Positions 52,769-62,364 of a stretch of 64,000 bases of DNA are shown piece after piece. Made by a program: the position numbers and the translations under genes. Location: contig CALODD010000085.1 in NCBI GenBank assembly GCA_942491945.1, positions 1-64,000 of the forward strand, written 5' to 3'. The DNA is from JAJDYQ01 sp942491945. Its GTDB lineage: Bacteria; Pseudomonadota; Gammaproteobacteria; JAJDYQ01. Position 1 is the first letter of the stretch; every line of letters begins with the position of its first letter. A model generated the notes under the pieces. The model made no database searches and was not told the origin of the DNA. It saw only the letters and a list, made by a program, of their open reading frames with translations.

Positions 52769-53632
52769 TTATCGCATGTCTTCCAGCATCTGGTGAAGCG
52801 GCGAATAGTTACGCCCCTGTGTCACAAAGCTTTGCCATTGAGCGGGACATTGATCGGCAACGTTCTTCGCTTCTTGCTTTGTGTCGAACGCCGCAAATAT
52901 GCAGGCGCCAGTACCAGTGAGTCGAGCTTTGGAAAATGAATCCAGCCAAATCATGGCTTCATCAACTTCCTTTACCTGATCGCGAACAACCGGCTCACAA
53001 TCGTTTCCAGCTCGACCTGCTAGAAAGGCGGCGATTGTGATGGGTGGCGTGTTTCGTGTCAATTCCTCAGATGAAAAAACCTGCCCCGTTGATACATGAA
53101 CATTTGGAAATATGACCACATACCATTTTTCAGGTGGTTCAACAGGCTGAAATTGCTCACCAACACCCTCCGCCCAGCACGCATGGCCATGCACGAAGAC
53201 GGGCACATCCGCTCCAAGTTGCAGCCCCAGGTCAGCGAGCTGTTTCTGATTAAGCCCGGTTCCCCACAAATTATTTAATACAACCAGCACAGTAGCCGCG
53301 TCTGAACTTCCGCCACCAATTCCTCCACCGATAGGAAGTCGTTTAATTAACTCGATATCCGCTCCAAGAGAACAGCCTGTTTCCTGCTGCAATAACTGAG
53401 CTGCGCGAATGACCAGATCTTCTGCTTCCGGGATTTCATTATGATGATGCAGGCGGTGTATTTCTCCTGAATCATTTACCGATATCTTCACGTCATCATG
53501 AATATCTAGAAACTGAAAAACTGTCTGCAGCTCATGATAGCCATCATCACGACGATTGGTGATGTGCAGAAACAGATTGAGTTTGGCCGGAGCCGGCCAT
53601 AGCAAGTCAGGAGATCTTTTCGACACACCCAC
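52769..53632 (-). CDS. ispE: 4-diphosphocytidyl-2-C-methyl-D-erythritol kinase
   Basis: A 287-residue GHMP kinase of the MEP isoprenoid pathway. The substrate motif is WPAPAKLNLFLHITNRRDDG, the ATP-binding loop is LPIGGGIGGGSSDAA, and the late Gly motif is RLTGTGACIFAAF. Two bases separate it from lolB; tRNA-Gln and prs follow. Confidence 0.97.
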   Translation of the reverse strand: MGVSKRSPDLLWPAPAKLNLFLHITNRRDDGYHELQTVFQFLDIHDDVKISVNDSGEIHRLHHHNEIPEAEDLVIRAAQLLQQETGCSLGADIELIKRLPIGGGIGGGSSDAATVLVVLNNLWGTGLNQKQLADLGLQLGADVPVFVHGHACWAEGVGEQFQPVEPPEKWYVVIFPNVHVSTGQVFSSEELTRNTPPITIAAFLAGRAGNDCEPVVRDQVKEVDEAMIWLDSFSKARLTGTGACIFAAFDTKQEAKNVADQCPAQWQSFVTQGRNYSPLHQMLEDMR

Positions 53633-53634
53633 GC

Positions 53635-54264
53635 CTAAACATCCTTTTGAACATAACCAAAGCGCCAGTCACGTATAGAGAGCTTAATCTTTAAAGGCTT
53701 ATTTTCCAGACGTACTTTACGCGGCATCGGGATACCGTCGACAGTCTCATAGCCCTGATAACGAACCACCCAGCCTGACTGCCGTAATTCTTCTAATTGC
53801 CCTTGCTCATCAAAGACTTCCTGTCCGCTACTACCCGGTGCTAACCTGCCTTGCACCCAGTAACGCAGACCGTCGACCGGCATCACCCAGCCGGTTTGTC
53901 GTTCGATCAAGCGCTCTGCGCTACGTTCCGCATATTTCTCACCCTCTGACGTCGTTAATATCACGTGATTGTTGCCGCCTTCTACCAGTAAGCGACGACC
54001 GCCCAGAGGCCCAAACAATTCAATCTCGTATAACTCACCAACCTGTATCCAGGATACCGATGCACTCCAGGCATCTTCACCCGTCTGCATCGCCATACGA
54101 CCCCTGGCTCGCCAATCCGGACGGTCAGCCAGCATGAGACGTCGCTCGTGCCAGTCAATAACAACCGGTTCTTCTGTTCCTGGTTTTACCCACGGTGGCG
54201 TGCAAGCTGAAATAAACACGATGGCAGCACAGGCCATCAAAAGACGAAAACAACGAGAAGACAT
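53635..54264 (-). CDS. lolB: Outer-membrane lipoprotein receptor LolB
   Basis: A 209-residue lipoprotein. The lipobox is ISAC near residue 20. The LolB core includes DRPDWRARGRMAMQTGEDAW, SVSWIQVGELYEIELFGPLG, GWVMPVDGLRYWVQGRLAPG, and a basic C-terminal segment (NKPLKIKLSIRDW). It accepts lipoproteins from LolA and inserts them into the outer membrane. Confidence 0.93.
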   Translation of the reverse strand: MSSRCFRLLMACAAIVFISACTPPWVKPGTEEPVVIDWHERRLMLADRPDWRARGRMAMQTGEDAWSASVSWIQVGELYEIELFGPLGGRRLLVEGGNNHVILTTSEGEKYAERSAERLIERQTGWVMPVDGLRYWVQGRLAPGSSGQEVFDEQGQLEELRQSGWVVRYQGYETVDGIPMPRKVRLENKPLKIKLSIRDWRFGYVQKDV

Positions 54265-54296
54265 TCAGAACCCTGTGGTGGAATTAGATAAGGCGA

Positions 54297-56012
54297 TCAG
54301 GGATTAAACTTTTCAATAGCACGTTGTAGCACCTTGCTCTCTGGGTACTCACGCAAAGCCTCTTGCCAGATCTCGCGAGCTGACTGTTGTTCTCCCATGA
54401 CCCAAAGCACTTCTCCCAAATGAGCAGCCACTTCACCATCTTTAAGGCCCTCGCTCGCGCGACGCAGATAGCTCAAGGCCTTGTCGTAATTACCAAGACG
54501 ATATTGAATCCAGCCCATACTATCGATAATAGCCGGATCATTTGGTGACAATTTAAAAGCTCGCTCGATATAAGCTAAAGCTTCCTGGTGACGATCCGTA
54601 CGATCCGCCAGCGTATAGCCCAGGGCATTGAGTGCATGCGCATGATCTGGATCTTTAGCCAGAACCAGTTTCAGGTCACTTTCCAGTAACGCGATATTTC
54701 CCAGACGTTCAGCTGCTAAGGCACGCGAATAACGAAGATCGAGATCGTCTGGATACAAACCAACTGCCTCATCCAGCACTTCAAATGCCATCGAGTCATC
54801 GTTAATTTCACGCAACATTTCACTTTCACTTAGCCATAATGTTGACACCTGCTCAGGATGGCTCTCACGCAAAATTGCATAACGCTCCCTTGCCTTATCT
54901 TTCTGTCCCAACTTACCCTGAACACGCGCTGCACTCATTTGAGCGTCCAGATATAACGCTGGGCTGTCAACGCGCTCGAACCAGCTTAACGACTGCTCAA
55001 ATTGCTTGCGTTGCTCATGCAGTCGTCCAAGATAATAACGAGCTTCCTGTTTATGACTGCCTGTTTCAAGCAGTTGATTCAGATATTGCTCGGCTCTATC
55101 CAGCTGACGAATTTGCATACTAAGCAGAGCTGTCGAATAAAGCAGATCACCGTTCGGCTGTTCACCTGATCTCTCAATCAAATGGGCAAACTGCTTTATG
55201 GCGCGTTCATAACGACTCGCGGTCACCAGCATGCGTGCATAAGTTAAACGCAGCTCATCATTCTCAGCATTTTTCTCGACGACTTTTTGTATTGCTATCA
55301 GTGCCTTATCGGTCTGGCCCAGTTCGCTGTTGGCTCGTGCCAAAATTACCTGCGCTTCGATATTTTCAGGGTGAGTATCCACAACGCCTGTAATGGCATC
55401 ACGCGCCCTTTCATAATCTCCTGAATTAAACGCGAGACGTGCATACAGAACATTCGCCTGTAGCGCCATTGGATAAAGCTGCTGCATGCCACGCATGACC
55501 GCCAGGCTAGTTTCTTTATTCTTCACGCGCTCGAGTAAAGCGCCCACCAGCTGAAAACCTTTCTGTAGCGAATCAGCTCGTTTGACCATCCAGTCCAGAT
55601 GCTCGATTGCCAGGGGTATATCGGCTTGCTGCAAGCCAACTGTGGCCGCCAGTTGATGCGCTTCGACTGAGTCGGGCTGCAAGGCCAACCAGCGCTGCAG
55701 GGCCTGCTCAGCGGCTTTATAATCTTTGCCGAACAACATGATGCGAGTAGCTCGACGTATAATGGGCAAATCATCAGACTGCTGTTGCAGGACTTTCTGA
55801 TAATGACGAATAGACTCCGGCAGATTGCCGTTATGGCCAGCAACCTCAGCGACCAGAGTATTGTAGAAAAGCTGCTGCTCAGGAGGTACCGGTTCGTGCT
55901 GCACCGCATCCGCATTCGGCTTCACGCCCTGGGAACATCCTGCCAGCAACGACACCCCTAAGGTGGCCATTAACAGCGAACGCCGAATAATTTGCTGATT
56001 GATACCGCTCAT
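54297..56012 (-). CDS. TPR-repeat lipoprotein
   Basis: A 571-residue lipoprotein with a LAGC lipobox near residue 25 and about 14 tetratricopeptide repeats (for example AHALNALGYTLADRTDRHQE and AIIDSMGWIQYRLGNYDKAL). It is a probable periplasmic scaffold. The position before lolB and opposite hemA is conserved in Pseudomonas-like genomes, where the gene is annotated only as a TPR protein. No catalytic domain seen. Confidence 0.85.
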   Translation of the reverse strand: MSGINQQIIRRSLLMATLGVSLLAGCSQGVKPNADAVQHEPVPPEQQLFYNTLVAEVAGHNGNLPESIRHYQKVLQQQSDDLPIIRRATRIMLFGKDYKAAEQALQRWLALQPDSVEAHQLAATVGLQQADIPLAIEHLDWMVKRADSLQKGFQLVGALLERVKNKETSLAVMRGMQQLYPMALQANVLYARLAFNSGDYERARDAITGVVDTHPENIEAQVILARANSELGQTDKALIAIQKVVEKNAENDELRLTYARMLVTASRYERAIKQFAHLIERSGEQPNGDLLYSTALLSMQIRQLDRAEQYLNQLLETGSHKQEARYYLGRLHEQRKQFEQSLSWFERVDSPALYLDAQMSAARVQGKLGQKDKARERYAILRESHPEQVSTLWLSESEMLREINDDSMAFEVLDEAVGLYPDDLDLRYSRALAAERLGNIALLESDLKLVLAKDPDHAHALNALGYTLADRTDRHQEALAYIERAFKLSPNDPAIIDSMGWIQYRLGNYDKALSYLRRASEGLKDGEVAAHLGEVLWVMGEQQSAREIWQEALREYPESKVLQRAIEKFNP

Positions 56013-56118
56013 ACTCTAAGCATCCCACCACTGCATTGAATGATCAAGCCCATAAAACACCGCCTTTTCGTGTACTTATATTTAGTCATATGACATAGAT
56101 GTACGGTGGATAGTTTCC

Positions 56119-56124
56119 TATAAT
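56119..56124 (+). promoter_or_regulatory. Candidate hemA -10 box
   Basis: Consensus TATAAT 36 bases before the hemA ATG in the 147-base divergent gap. The nearest TTGACA-like hexamer (ATGACA, 56090-56095) is 23 bases away, too far for a standard promoter. Confidence 0.4.
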
Positions 56125-56159
56125 CGCGATCCTTTTGAATAACCCCGCCCTACGCCCTG

Positions 56160-57464
56160 ATGCCACTTCAGATTCTAGGAATTAACCACACGACTGCGCC
56201 CGTCGAGATTCGGGAACGGGTGGTTATTCCTGAAAGCCGGCTTTCTGAGGCACTTTCCAGCCTGACAGAGGTTGAGGGCATCAACGCTGGCGTCATAGTT
56301 TCCACCTGTAATCGCACCGAACTCTACTGCGAAACAGAGTTTGATGAAGTCGACCCGATGACCGCCTGGATGGCGAACTTCCATGATCTGAAAACCGGTG
56401 ACATCACCGGCTGTATCTATCATCACCAGCATGAAGAGGCGATTCGACATATTTTGCGTGTCGCCAGTGGTCTGGATTCTATGGTACTGGGCGAGCCTCA
56501 GGTGCTCGGACAGCTAAAAAACGCCTATCAGGCGGCCATTGACCATCACGCCCTGGGAATTCACCTCGATCGCCTGTTCCAGCATACATTCTCTGTCGCC
56601 AAGCAGGTGCGCTCAGAGACCAGTATCGGCTCCAGCCCGGTTTCTGTTGCCTATGCTGCGGTTACCCTTGCGAAGCAGATTTTTGCGGATATGAGCAAAC
56701 AGACCGCTTTACTCATTGGGGCTGGCGAAACCAACGAGCTGGTCGCACGCCATCTACACAACCATGATATTGGCCGAATCATCATTGCGAACCGTAGCTA
56801 TGATCGGGCACACCACCTGGCGAAGCAGTTCGATGCCTACGCCATCGAGCTTTCAGAAATATCATCTCATCTTGCTGAAGCCGATATCGTGATTTCCTCC
56901 ACCGCCAGCGATGAACCGATTCTGACACTGGAATATGCCAAAGACGCCGTAAAAAAACGTCGTCACCGCCCTATGTTGATGGTCGATATCGCTGTACCTC
57001 GCGACATTGATCCAGCAATTGAACAGCTGGAAGATATCTATCTGTACAGCGTGGATGATATGCAGGGCATCATCCAGGAGAACATGAAATCCCGTGAAGC
57101 TGCGGCTGAAGAGGCACAGGACATCATTGAAGAACATGTCAGCCAGTTCATGGGCTGGATAAGAACTCGGGATGCCGTCCCAACGATTCGCGGTGTACGT
57201 GACTGGGCTGAAGAATTAAAGACTGAAGTCGCCGACAAAGCTCGTCGCCAGCTAGCTCAGGGCAAATCACCCGATGATGTCATCAATCAACTGGCACACA
57301 ACTTGACCAACAAACTGATTCACCAACCTTGCACCCGTTTACGCGAAGCTGGTTTTCAGCAGGAAGAAGACATCATCGAAGCCGCACGTCATTTATTCGG
57401 CCTTGATGAATCAGAAGATACACCAACCGACAAGCCAACTAAAAAGCCCAACGAGATAAAATAA
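56160..57464 (+). CDS. hemA: Glutamyl-tRNA reductase
   Basis: A 434-residue HemA that reduces Glu-tRNA to glutamate-1-semialdehyde, the first step of tetrapyrrole synthesis by the C5 route. The catalytic Cys50 is in VIVSTCNRTELYC. The GLDSMVLGEPQVLGQLKNAY signature is present, and the NADPH domain has LLIGAGETNELVA. A helical dimerisation tail closes it. Followed by prfA three bases later. Confidence 0.97.
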   Translation: MPLQILGINHTTAPVEIRERVVIPESRLSEALSSLTEVEGINAGVIVSTCNRTELYCETEFDEVDPMTAWMANFHDLKTGDITGCIYHHQHEEAIRHILRVASGLDSMVLGEPQVLGQLKNAYQAAIDHHALGIHLDRLFQHTFSVAKQVRSETSIGSSPVSVAYAAVTLAKQIFADMSKQTALLIGAGETNELVARHLHNHDIGRIIIANRSYDRAHHLAKQFDAYAIELSEISSHLAEADIVISSTASDEPILTLEYAKDAVKKRRHRPMLMVDIAVPRDIDPAIEQLEDIYLYSVDDMQGIIQENMKSREAAAEEAQDIIEEHVSQFMGWIRTRDAVPTIRGVRDWAEELKTEVADKARRQLAQGKSPDDVINQLAHNLTNKLIHQPCTRLREAGFQQEEDIIEAARHLFGLDESEDTPTDKPTKKPNEIK

Positions 57465-57467
57465 ATC

Positions 57468-58547
57468 ATGCAGGCATCGATACTCGAAAAGCTGGAAGGC
57501 ATTGCTGATCGCCATGAAGAACTGGAAGGACTATTAGCCCAGCCAGAAGTCATGAATGACCAGAACCAGTTCCGTAGCTATTCCCAGGAATATGCTCAAC
57601 TGGGGAGCGTGGTCACCGCCTATCACGAATTTCGCCAGATTCATGAAGACATGGATGCAGCAAAAGAAATGATGTCTGACCCTGAAATGAAGGACATGGC
57701 GGCAGAGGAAATCAAGGAAGGCGAAGCTCGTCTGGAGGTACTGGAGTTAGATCTACAAAAACTCTTACTGCCTAAAGATCCACATGATGACAGCAACATC
57801 TTCCTCGAAATCCGTGCAGGAACTGGCGGCGATGAAGCTGCAATTTTTTCGGGTGATCTGTTCAAAATGTATAGCCGCTATGCAGAAACACAGCGCTGGC
57901 AAATCGAAATCATTAACGAAAGCCTTGGCGAACACGGCGGCTATAAAGAAATCATCGCCCGTGTCGTGGGTCAGGGTGCATACTCCAAACTGAAATTTGA
58001 ATCTGGCGCACACCGTGTACAGCGTGTCCCCGAAACCGAGTCACAGGGGCGTATCCATACCTCGGCCTGCACGGTTGCCATCATGCCGGAACTCGATGCC
58101 GTGGAAGAATTCGACATCAATCCAAATGACCTGCGTGTAGATACCTTCCGCGCATCAGGTGCTGGTGGGCAGCACGTCAATAAAACCGATTCCGCAATTC
58201 GTCTCACGCATTTACCGACAGGTGTTGTTGTTGAATGTCAGGATGAACGTTCGCAACATAAGAACAAGGCCCGCGCGATGTCATTATTACAGTCGCGTCT
58301 ATTAACGGCTGAACAGGACAAGCAGGCTGCTGAACAGGCGCAGACACGACGCAGTCTGGTCGGTAGTGGCGACCGATCAGAACGCATCAGAACCTATAAT
58401 TTCCCACAGGGTCGTGTAACCGACCATCGAATCAACTTAACACTGTATTCACTTGCTGAAGTTATGGGTGGCGACCTCGGACAGGTACTTGAACCACTGG
58501 TCAACGAATATCAGGCGGATCAGCTCGCTGCTCTGGCAGAGAGCTAA
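57468..58547 (+). CDS. prfA: Peptide chain release factor 1
   Basis: A 359-residue RF1 that reads UAA and UAG stops. The GGQ motif is Gly233-Gly234-Gln235 in RASGAGGQHVNKTDSA. The stop-recognition tripeptide region is in the RVPETESQGRIHTSA segment. The hemA-prfA order is conserved, but prmC, which methylates this Gln and usually follows, is absent; a Cys-rich small protein starts within the TAATG overlap instead. Confidence 0.98.
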   Translation: MQASILEKLEGIADRHEELEGLLAQPEVMNDQNQFRSYSQEYAQLGSVVTAYHEFRQIHEDMDAAKEMMSDPEMKDMAAEEIKEGEARLEVLELDLQKLLLPKDPHDDSNIFLEIRAGTGGDEAAIFSGDLFKMYSRYAETQRWQIEIINESLGEHGGYKEIIARVVGQGAYSKLKFESGAHRVQRVPETESQGRIHTSACTVAIMPELDAVEEFDINPNDLRVDTFRASGAGGQHVNKTDSAIRLTHLPTGVVVECQDERSQHKNKARAMSLLQSRLLTAEQDKQAAEQAQTRRSLVGSGDRSERIRTYNFPQGRVTDHRINLTLYSLAEVMGGDLGQVLEPLVNEYQADQLAALAES

Positions 58548-58738
58548 TGCTCGCCACCGAAACCAGGCCGATACAATGCCCCTATTGCGGGGAGTCATTT
58601 GAAATCGTCATCGACTGCAGCATATCGCAGCAATCGTATATCGAAGATTGCTATATCTGCTGCAAGCCCATTAACTTCCACATCGCTATTGATGAAGATG
58701 GCGCCGTTGATGTAGATCCCAGACATCAAGATGCCTAA
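58547..58738 (+). CDS. CPXCG-motif small Cys-rich protein
   Basis: A 63-residue protein with two paired Cys sites: CPYCGE near residue 11 and CYICCKP near 35, likely one zinc site. The rest is beta-rich and acidic (HIAIDEDGAVDVD). It fits the CPXCG-motif family of unknown function. It starts inside the prfA stop (TAATG) and overlaps the next gene by 8 bases, so all three are coupled. Confidence 0.85.
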   Translation: MLATETRPIQCPYCGESFEIVIDCSISQQSYIEDCYICCKPINFHIAIDEDGAVDVDPRHQDA

Positions 58739-59240
58739 TCAGCTAGCAAGCGACCTGAACACCTCAGGCTTTAGTCGTCGCCACTATCACAGTATCCGTG
58801 AGCACCTTGTTGAATTATCGTATTTACTGAGACGACTTCCGAAAGTTATTTCCTATTATTCGCGGTTACCGGCCGATTTACGCGAACGCTTGATGTTGAC
58901 GATAACTGCCGTCAATCAATGCTATTACTGTCAGGCCTTTCATACCCAATTGGCAAAAGCTGCCGGCATCAGTCATGAGGAATGTGAACTTATCAACTCC
59001 GGACAGATTGATCCGAACACTCCAGACACTCAGCGGCCAGCATTAGCATATGCGCACTCATGGGCATCCCATGGCGGTGATTTCAATGCGAATGCACGAC
59101 CCGCTTTGCAAGCTAATTATCCAGAAGAAATGATCGATGCCATAGAACTCGCAATACGTGGTATTTGGGTTGGCAACCTTTCAGGCAACACCTGGGACTA
59201 CTGGCTATATCGCCTGACGTTCGGTCGCTTCGGTCAATAA
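58731..59240 (+). CDS. Carboxymuconolactone decarboxylase/AhpD-like protein
   Basis: A 169-residue AhpD-like protein. The CxxC redox pair with downstream His is in NQCYYCQAFHTQLAKAAG, the family's active-site pattern; no partner peroxiredoxin is nearby. Possibly a thiol-dependent peroxidase or oxidoreductase. It converges on the HAD gene with a 36-base overlap. Confidence 0.82.
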   Translation: MPNQLASDLNTSGFSRRHYHSIREHLVELSYLLRRLPKVISYYSRLPADLRERLMLTITAVNQCYYCQAFHTQLAKAAGISHEECELINSGQIDPNTPDTQRPALAYAHSWASHGGDFNANARPALQANYPEEMIDAIELAIRGIWVGNLSGNTWDYWLYRLTFGRFGQ

Positions 59241-59855
59241 GCCAAGTTGTTTTAGGACAGGTACAACACCTTGGCCACCTGTTACGTGAATGGCCTGCAG
59301 ACCAAGCGACTGAGCTGCATCCACATTTGCTTGCAGATCATCAAGAAACAGCACTTCACTCGCTTCAATCTCTAGCTTTTCAAGCACTGTATGAAATGTA
59401 TCTGGATGCGGTTTCATTACACCTAACTGGTGGGAACTTATGCAGTCGGGAATAAATTCCGCAAGACGTAACTCATCCATTAGTCGAGGCCAGTGCAGCG
59501 CACTGGAGTTTGATAGCGCAGCCAGACGATAAGTATGAGATAACTCTTCAAGTGCATTATGGACATCATCAAAAACAACTCGCGGCCAATGCAAAAAGTG
59601 ATGGTGAAATTTGTCTGCGCTGACATTCAAGTTTGTTCGTTGAATAAAACTTGCGACGAACTCATCCTCGCTTATACGCCCCGACTCAAGATCACGCACG
59701 GCGTCAGATTCATTCCAGCATCGCCAGACATCGTGATTCGTTGCATGAGGGCCTAACCATTTCGAATTGAATGGCATGCCATCGAGATGAACCAGTACGC
59801 CACCGATATCAAACAGTAGCGTGGTTACTTTCTGAAGATTAACATCCATGTTCAT
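59205..59855 (-). CDS. HAD-family phosphatase-like protein (YihX-like)
   Basis: A 216-residue HAD hydrolase. Motif I is LLFDIGGVLV, with Asp as nucleophile but Gly where most phosphatases have the second Asp, as in the YihX/dehalogenase-like branch. Motif II is ALSNSSALHW, motif III is the Lys in GVMKPHPDTF, and motif IV is LFLDDLQANV. Sugar phosphatase activity is plausible but unproven. Confidence 0.8.
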   Translation of the reverse strand: MNMDVNLQKVTTLLFDIGGVLVHLDGMPFNSKWLGPHATNHDVWRCWNESDAVRDLESGRISEDEFVASFIQRTNLNVSADKFHHHFLHWPRVVFDDVHNALEELSHTYRLAALSNSSALHWPRLMDELRLAEFIPDCISSHQLGVMKPHPDTFHTVLEKLEIEASEVLFLDDLQANVDAAQSLGLQAIHVTGGQGVVPVLKQLGLLTEATERQAI

Positions 59856-59871
59856 GCGCTTAAATTTAGAT

Positions 59872-59903
59872 TAAAAAGGGGCATAACATCCTGTTATGCC
59901 CCT
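59872..59903 (-). terminator. Strong rho-independent terminator after the AGCS symporter gene
   Basis: AGGGGCATAACA and TGTTATGCCCCT form a perfect 12-bp stem with a 3-base loop, then T5 on the minus strand. It is 10 bases after the symporter stop and upstream of the HAD gene. Confidence 0.92.
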
Positions 59904-59912
59904 GAACCATAT

Positions 59913-61250
59913 TTATACTTTGTCGAAATAGTCTTTCGTGACTTTAAACACCACTGGACCCAGCAGGAGTAATGCAATCAGGTTCGGCAGTGCCATCATG
60001 GCATTCAGAGTATCAGCCAGCAGCCAGACAAACTTCAATTCGACCATTGCACCAACTGGAATCGCCAGCACCCATAGTATGCGGAAAGGCATCACAGACT
60101 TTATGCCAAACAGAAACTCGACGCAGCGTTCACCATAAACACTCCAGCCCATAATCGTCGTGAAAGCGAAAATGATCAGACCAAAGGTCACAACCCATTC
60201 ACCAAAACCCGGCAAACCCTGACCGAATGCAGCAGAGGATAATGATGCGCCTGACTCACCTCCTGTCCATGCTCCAGTGAGTACAATAACCAACGCTGTG
60301 ATCGTACAAACGATCAAGGTATCGATGAAAGTACCCAACATGGCAATAGAACCCTGACGTACCGGGTTATCGGTCTGTGCTGATGCATGCGCGATTGGCG
60401 CAGAACCCAGACCCGCTTCGTTAGAGAAAACACCACGAGCAACACCCATCTGGATCGCGATCATTACACCTGCACCCGCAAAACCGCCAGTTGCCGCAGT
60501 GGGATTGAATGCATGAGTCACAATCAAGCCGATGGCTGCAGGTACATCAGTGATGTTTACAGCAATAACAACCAGACCACCTAATACATAGGCAATGGCC
60601 ATAAATGGCACCAGGGCACCAGCCACTTGCGCAATACGCTTGATCCCGCCAATCAATACCGCGAATACAATCACCGCCATGATGATGCCGGTCGCAATCG
60701 GTGGAATGCTAAGATTAGTCTGTACCGCATCAGCAACCGAATTCGCCTGCACCATGTTACCAATGCCGAAACCAGCAATTGCGCCAAAAATCGAGAAAGC
60801 GACTGCCAGCCATTGCCACTTCGCTCCAAGGCCATTTTTAATGTAATACATCGGGCCACCGACGTGATTTCCCTCTTCATCGGTCTCACGGTATTTCACC
60901 GCTAACACGGCTTCGGCATATTTCGTCGCCATACCCACCAGCGCCGTACACCACATCCAGAACACTGCACCTGGGCCACCAATCGCAATTGCCGTACCCA
61001 CACCCGCGATGTTACCGGTACCGATGGTTGCCGAAAGTGACGTCATCAGAGCATTAAACGGCGAGATATCGCCATCACCCTGACCTTCGCGCCCTTTCCA
61101 GAGCATAGAAAAACCATAGCCGACTTTTCGCCATGGCATGAATTTGAGTCCTACGGTTAAAAATAAACCCGTACCCAGAATCAGAACCAGCATCGCCGGT
61201 CCCCATACGATCCCGTTTAACCAACCTACTGCTTCAGTGACAGCTTCCAT
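59913..61250 (-). CDS. Sodium:alanine/glycine symporter (AGCS family)
   Basis: A 445-residue AGCS transporter with about 11 transmembrane segments. Signatures include SATIGTGNIAGVGTAIAIGG, GMATKYAEAVLAVKYRE, GGPMYYIKNGLGAKW and FSNEAGLGSAPIAHA. It imports alanine or glycine with Na+. It is a single-gene unit with its own strong terminator. Confidence 0.93.
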   Translation of the reverse strand: MEAVTEAVGWLNGIVWGPAMLVLILGTGLFLTVGLKFMPWRKVGYGFSMLWKGREGQGDGDISPFNALMTSLSATIGTGNIAGVGTAIAIGGPGAVFWMWCTALVGMATKYAEAVLAVKYRETDEEGNHVGGPMYYIKNGLGAKWQWLAVAFSIFGAIAGFGIGNMVQANSVADAVQTNLSIPPIATGIIMAVIVFAVLIGGIKRIAQVAGALVPFMAIAYVLGGLVVIAVNITDVPAAIGLIVTHAFNPTAATGGFAGAGVMIAIQMGVARGVFSNEAGLGSAPIAHASAQTDNPVRQGSIAMLGTFIDTLIVCTITALVIVLTGAWTGGESGASLSSAAFGQGLPGFGEWVVTFGLIIFAFTTIMGWSVYGERCVEFLFGIKSVMPFRILWVLAIPVGAMVELKFVWLLADTLNAMMALPNLIALLLLGPVVFKVTKDYFDKV

Positions 61251-61359
61251 ATGATCCCCCTGTTATTATCATCTCTGGTGGTCAGCTGATATTACCTGTC
61301 ATGCAGGACAATGCAAAACCCCACATAGCCTCTTTTTAAGACAAGAACGGACAAATCAA

Positions 61360-62364
61360 CTAGATATCATGTGCCAACCGAAAGCCAACATCATTAAATG
61401 TTGCCCCCTGCGGCCACTTTTCGCGGTGCGCTGACTTCAGGCCATCGGCCCAGTGATCCCAGGAGCCACCTCTGACCACACGTCGATTACAGCCTTCTGA
61501 TTCAAAGGCACTGCCGTCAACAGGAGACTGCGAATAATCCTCTGTATAACAATCCTGCAGCCACTCCCAGACATTGCCATGCATATCATGTAGTCCCCAG
61601 TCATTAGCCAGTTTCTTAGCAACATGTTGTGCACGGCCTTCCGAGTTATTCAAATACCAGGAAAATAAAGCTAGCTCGCTCTCGTCATCACCAAAAGAGT
61701 AGTCGGAATCAGAGCCCGCACGACAGGCATACTCCCACTCAGCCTCTGTCGGTAGCCGATAGCTTTTACCCGAGTGTAGATTTAACCAGTCGATATATTC
61801 CTGTGCACCATCCCAACTCACTTCTACGACTGGCGCCTCACCGCCCCAGTCATAATGCAGATGCTCTTTCTCAGTTAGTACATGACGATACTGTCGGCCT
61901 TCTTCCAGCTTTGCATCGAAATAGCGTTTATATTCACGGTAAGTAACGGGTGTTTTTGCCAGTAGAAAATCATGCTCGATTGTCACCTCATGTAACCGAC
62001 TAGCATCCATTTCACTAGCGCCTCCCATGACAAACTTACCTGCTGAGATAGTGATCATTTCAGGTTCTATAAAATCGACCTTATTGACTGCTTTTTCCTG
62101 AATTGCCTCAACTGGATCATCGATCAGCTTATATTCACCGGTCATGTTCTCGGCTGTCAGTTCATCTACTGCGCCCCAGATGCTATTAGATGTTTCACTT
62201 GCACCTGTATTAGACGATGGATTGTTTTTCACTGTTTCAATTTCTTTCTCACACCAGCTCACAAATGTTTTTAGTTTCTGATAATCCTGCTTTAACTCGG
62301 TCGCGGTTTTGACTTGTTGCACAATGCGTTGCAAGAGTTGTTGGTAATCATTCATCGTATCCAT
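61360..62364 (-). CDS. Formylglycine-generating enzyme-like (SUMF1-domain) protein without the catalytic Cys
   Basis: A 334-residue protein. A helical N-terminus (about 1-100, coiled-coil-like) leads to an FGE/SUMF1 domain: GKFVMGG, LLAKTPVTYREYKRYF, YRLPTEAEWEYACRAG, MHGNVWEWLQDCY and VRGGSWDHWADGL. At the C-terminal place where true formylglycine-generating enzymes carry their Cys pair, it reads WDHWADGLKSAHR, so classic sulfatase activation is unlikely. Such domains also occur as recognition or effector modules in other systems. It overlaps its upstream partner by 13 bases. Confidence 0.8.
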   Translation of the reverse strand: MDTMNDYQQLLQRIVQQVKTATELKQDYQKLKTFVSWCEKEIETVKNNPSSNTGASETSNSIWGAVDELTAENMTGEYKLIDDPVEAIQEKAVNKVDFIEPEMITISAGKFVMGGASEMDASRLHEVTIEHDFLLAKTPVTYREYKRYFDAKLEEGRQYRHVLTEKEHLHYDWGGEAPVVEVSWDGAQEYIDWLNLHSGKSYRLPTEAEWEYACRAGSDSDYSFGDDESELALFSWYLNNSEGRAQHVAKKLANDWGLHDMHGNVWEWLQDCYTEDYSQSPVDGSAFESEGCNRRVVRGGSWDHWADGLKSAHREKWPQGATFNDVGFRLAHDI

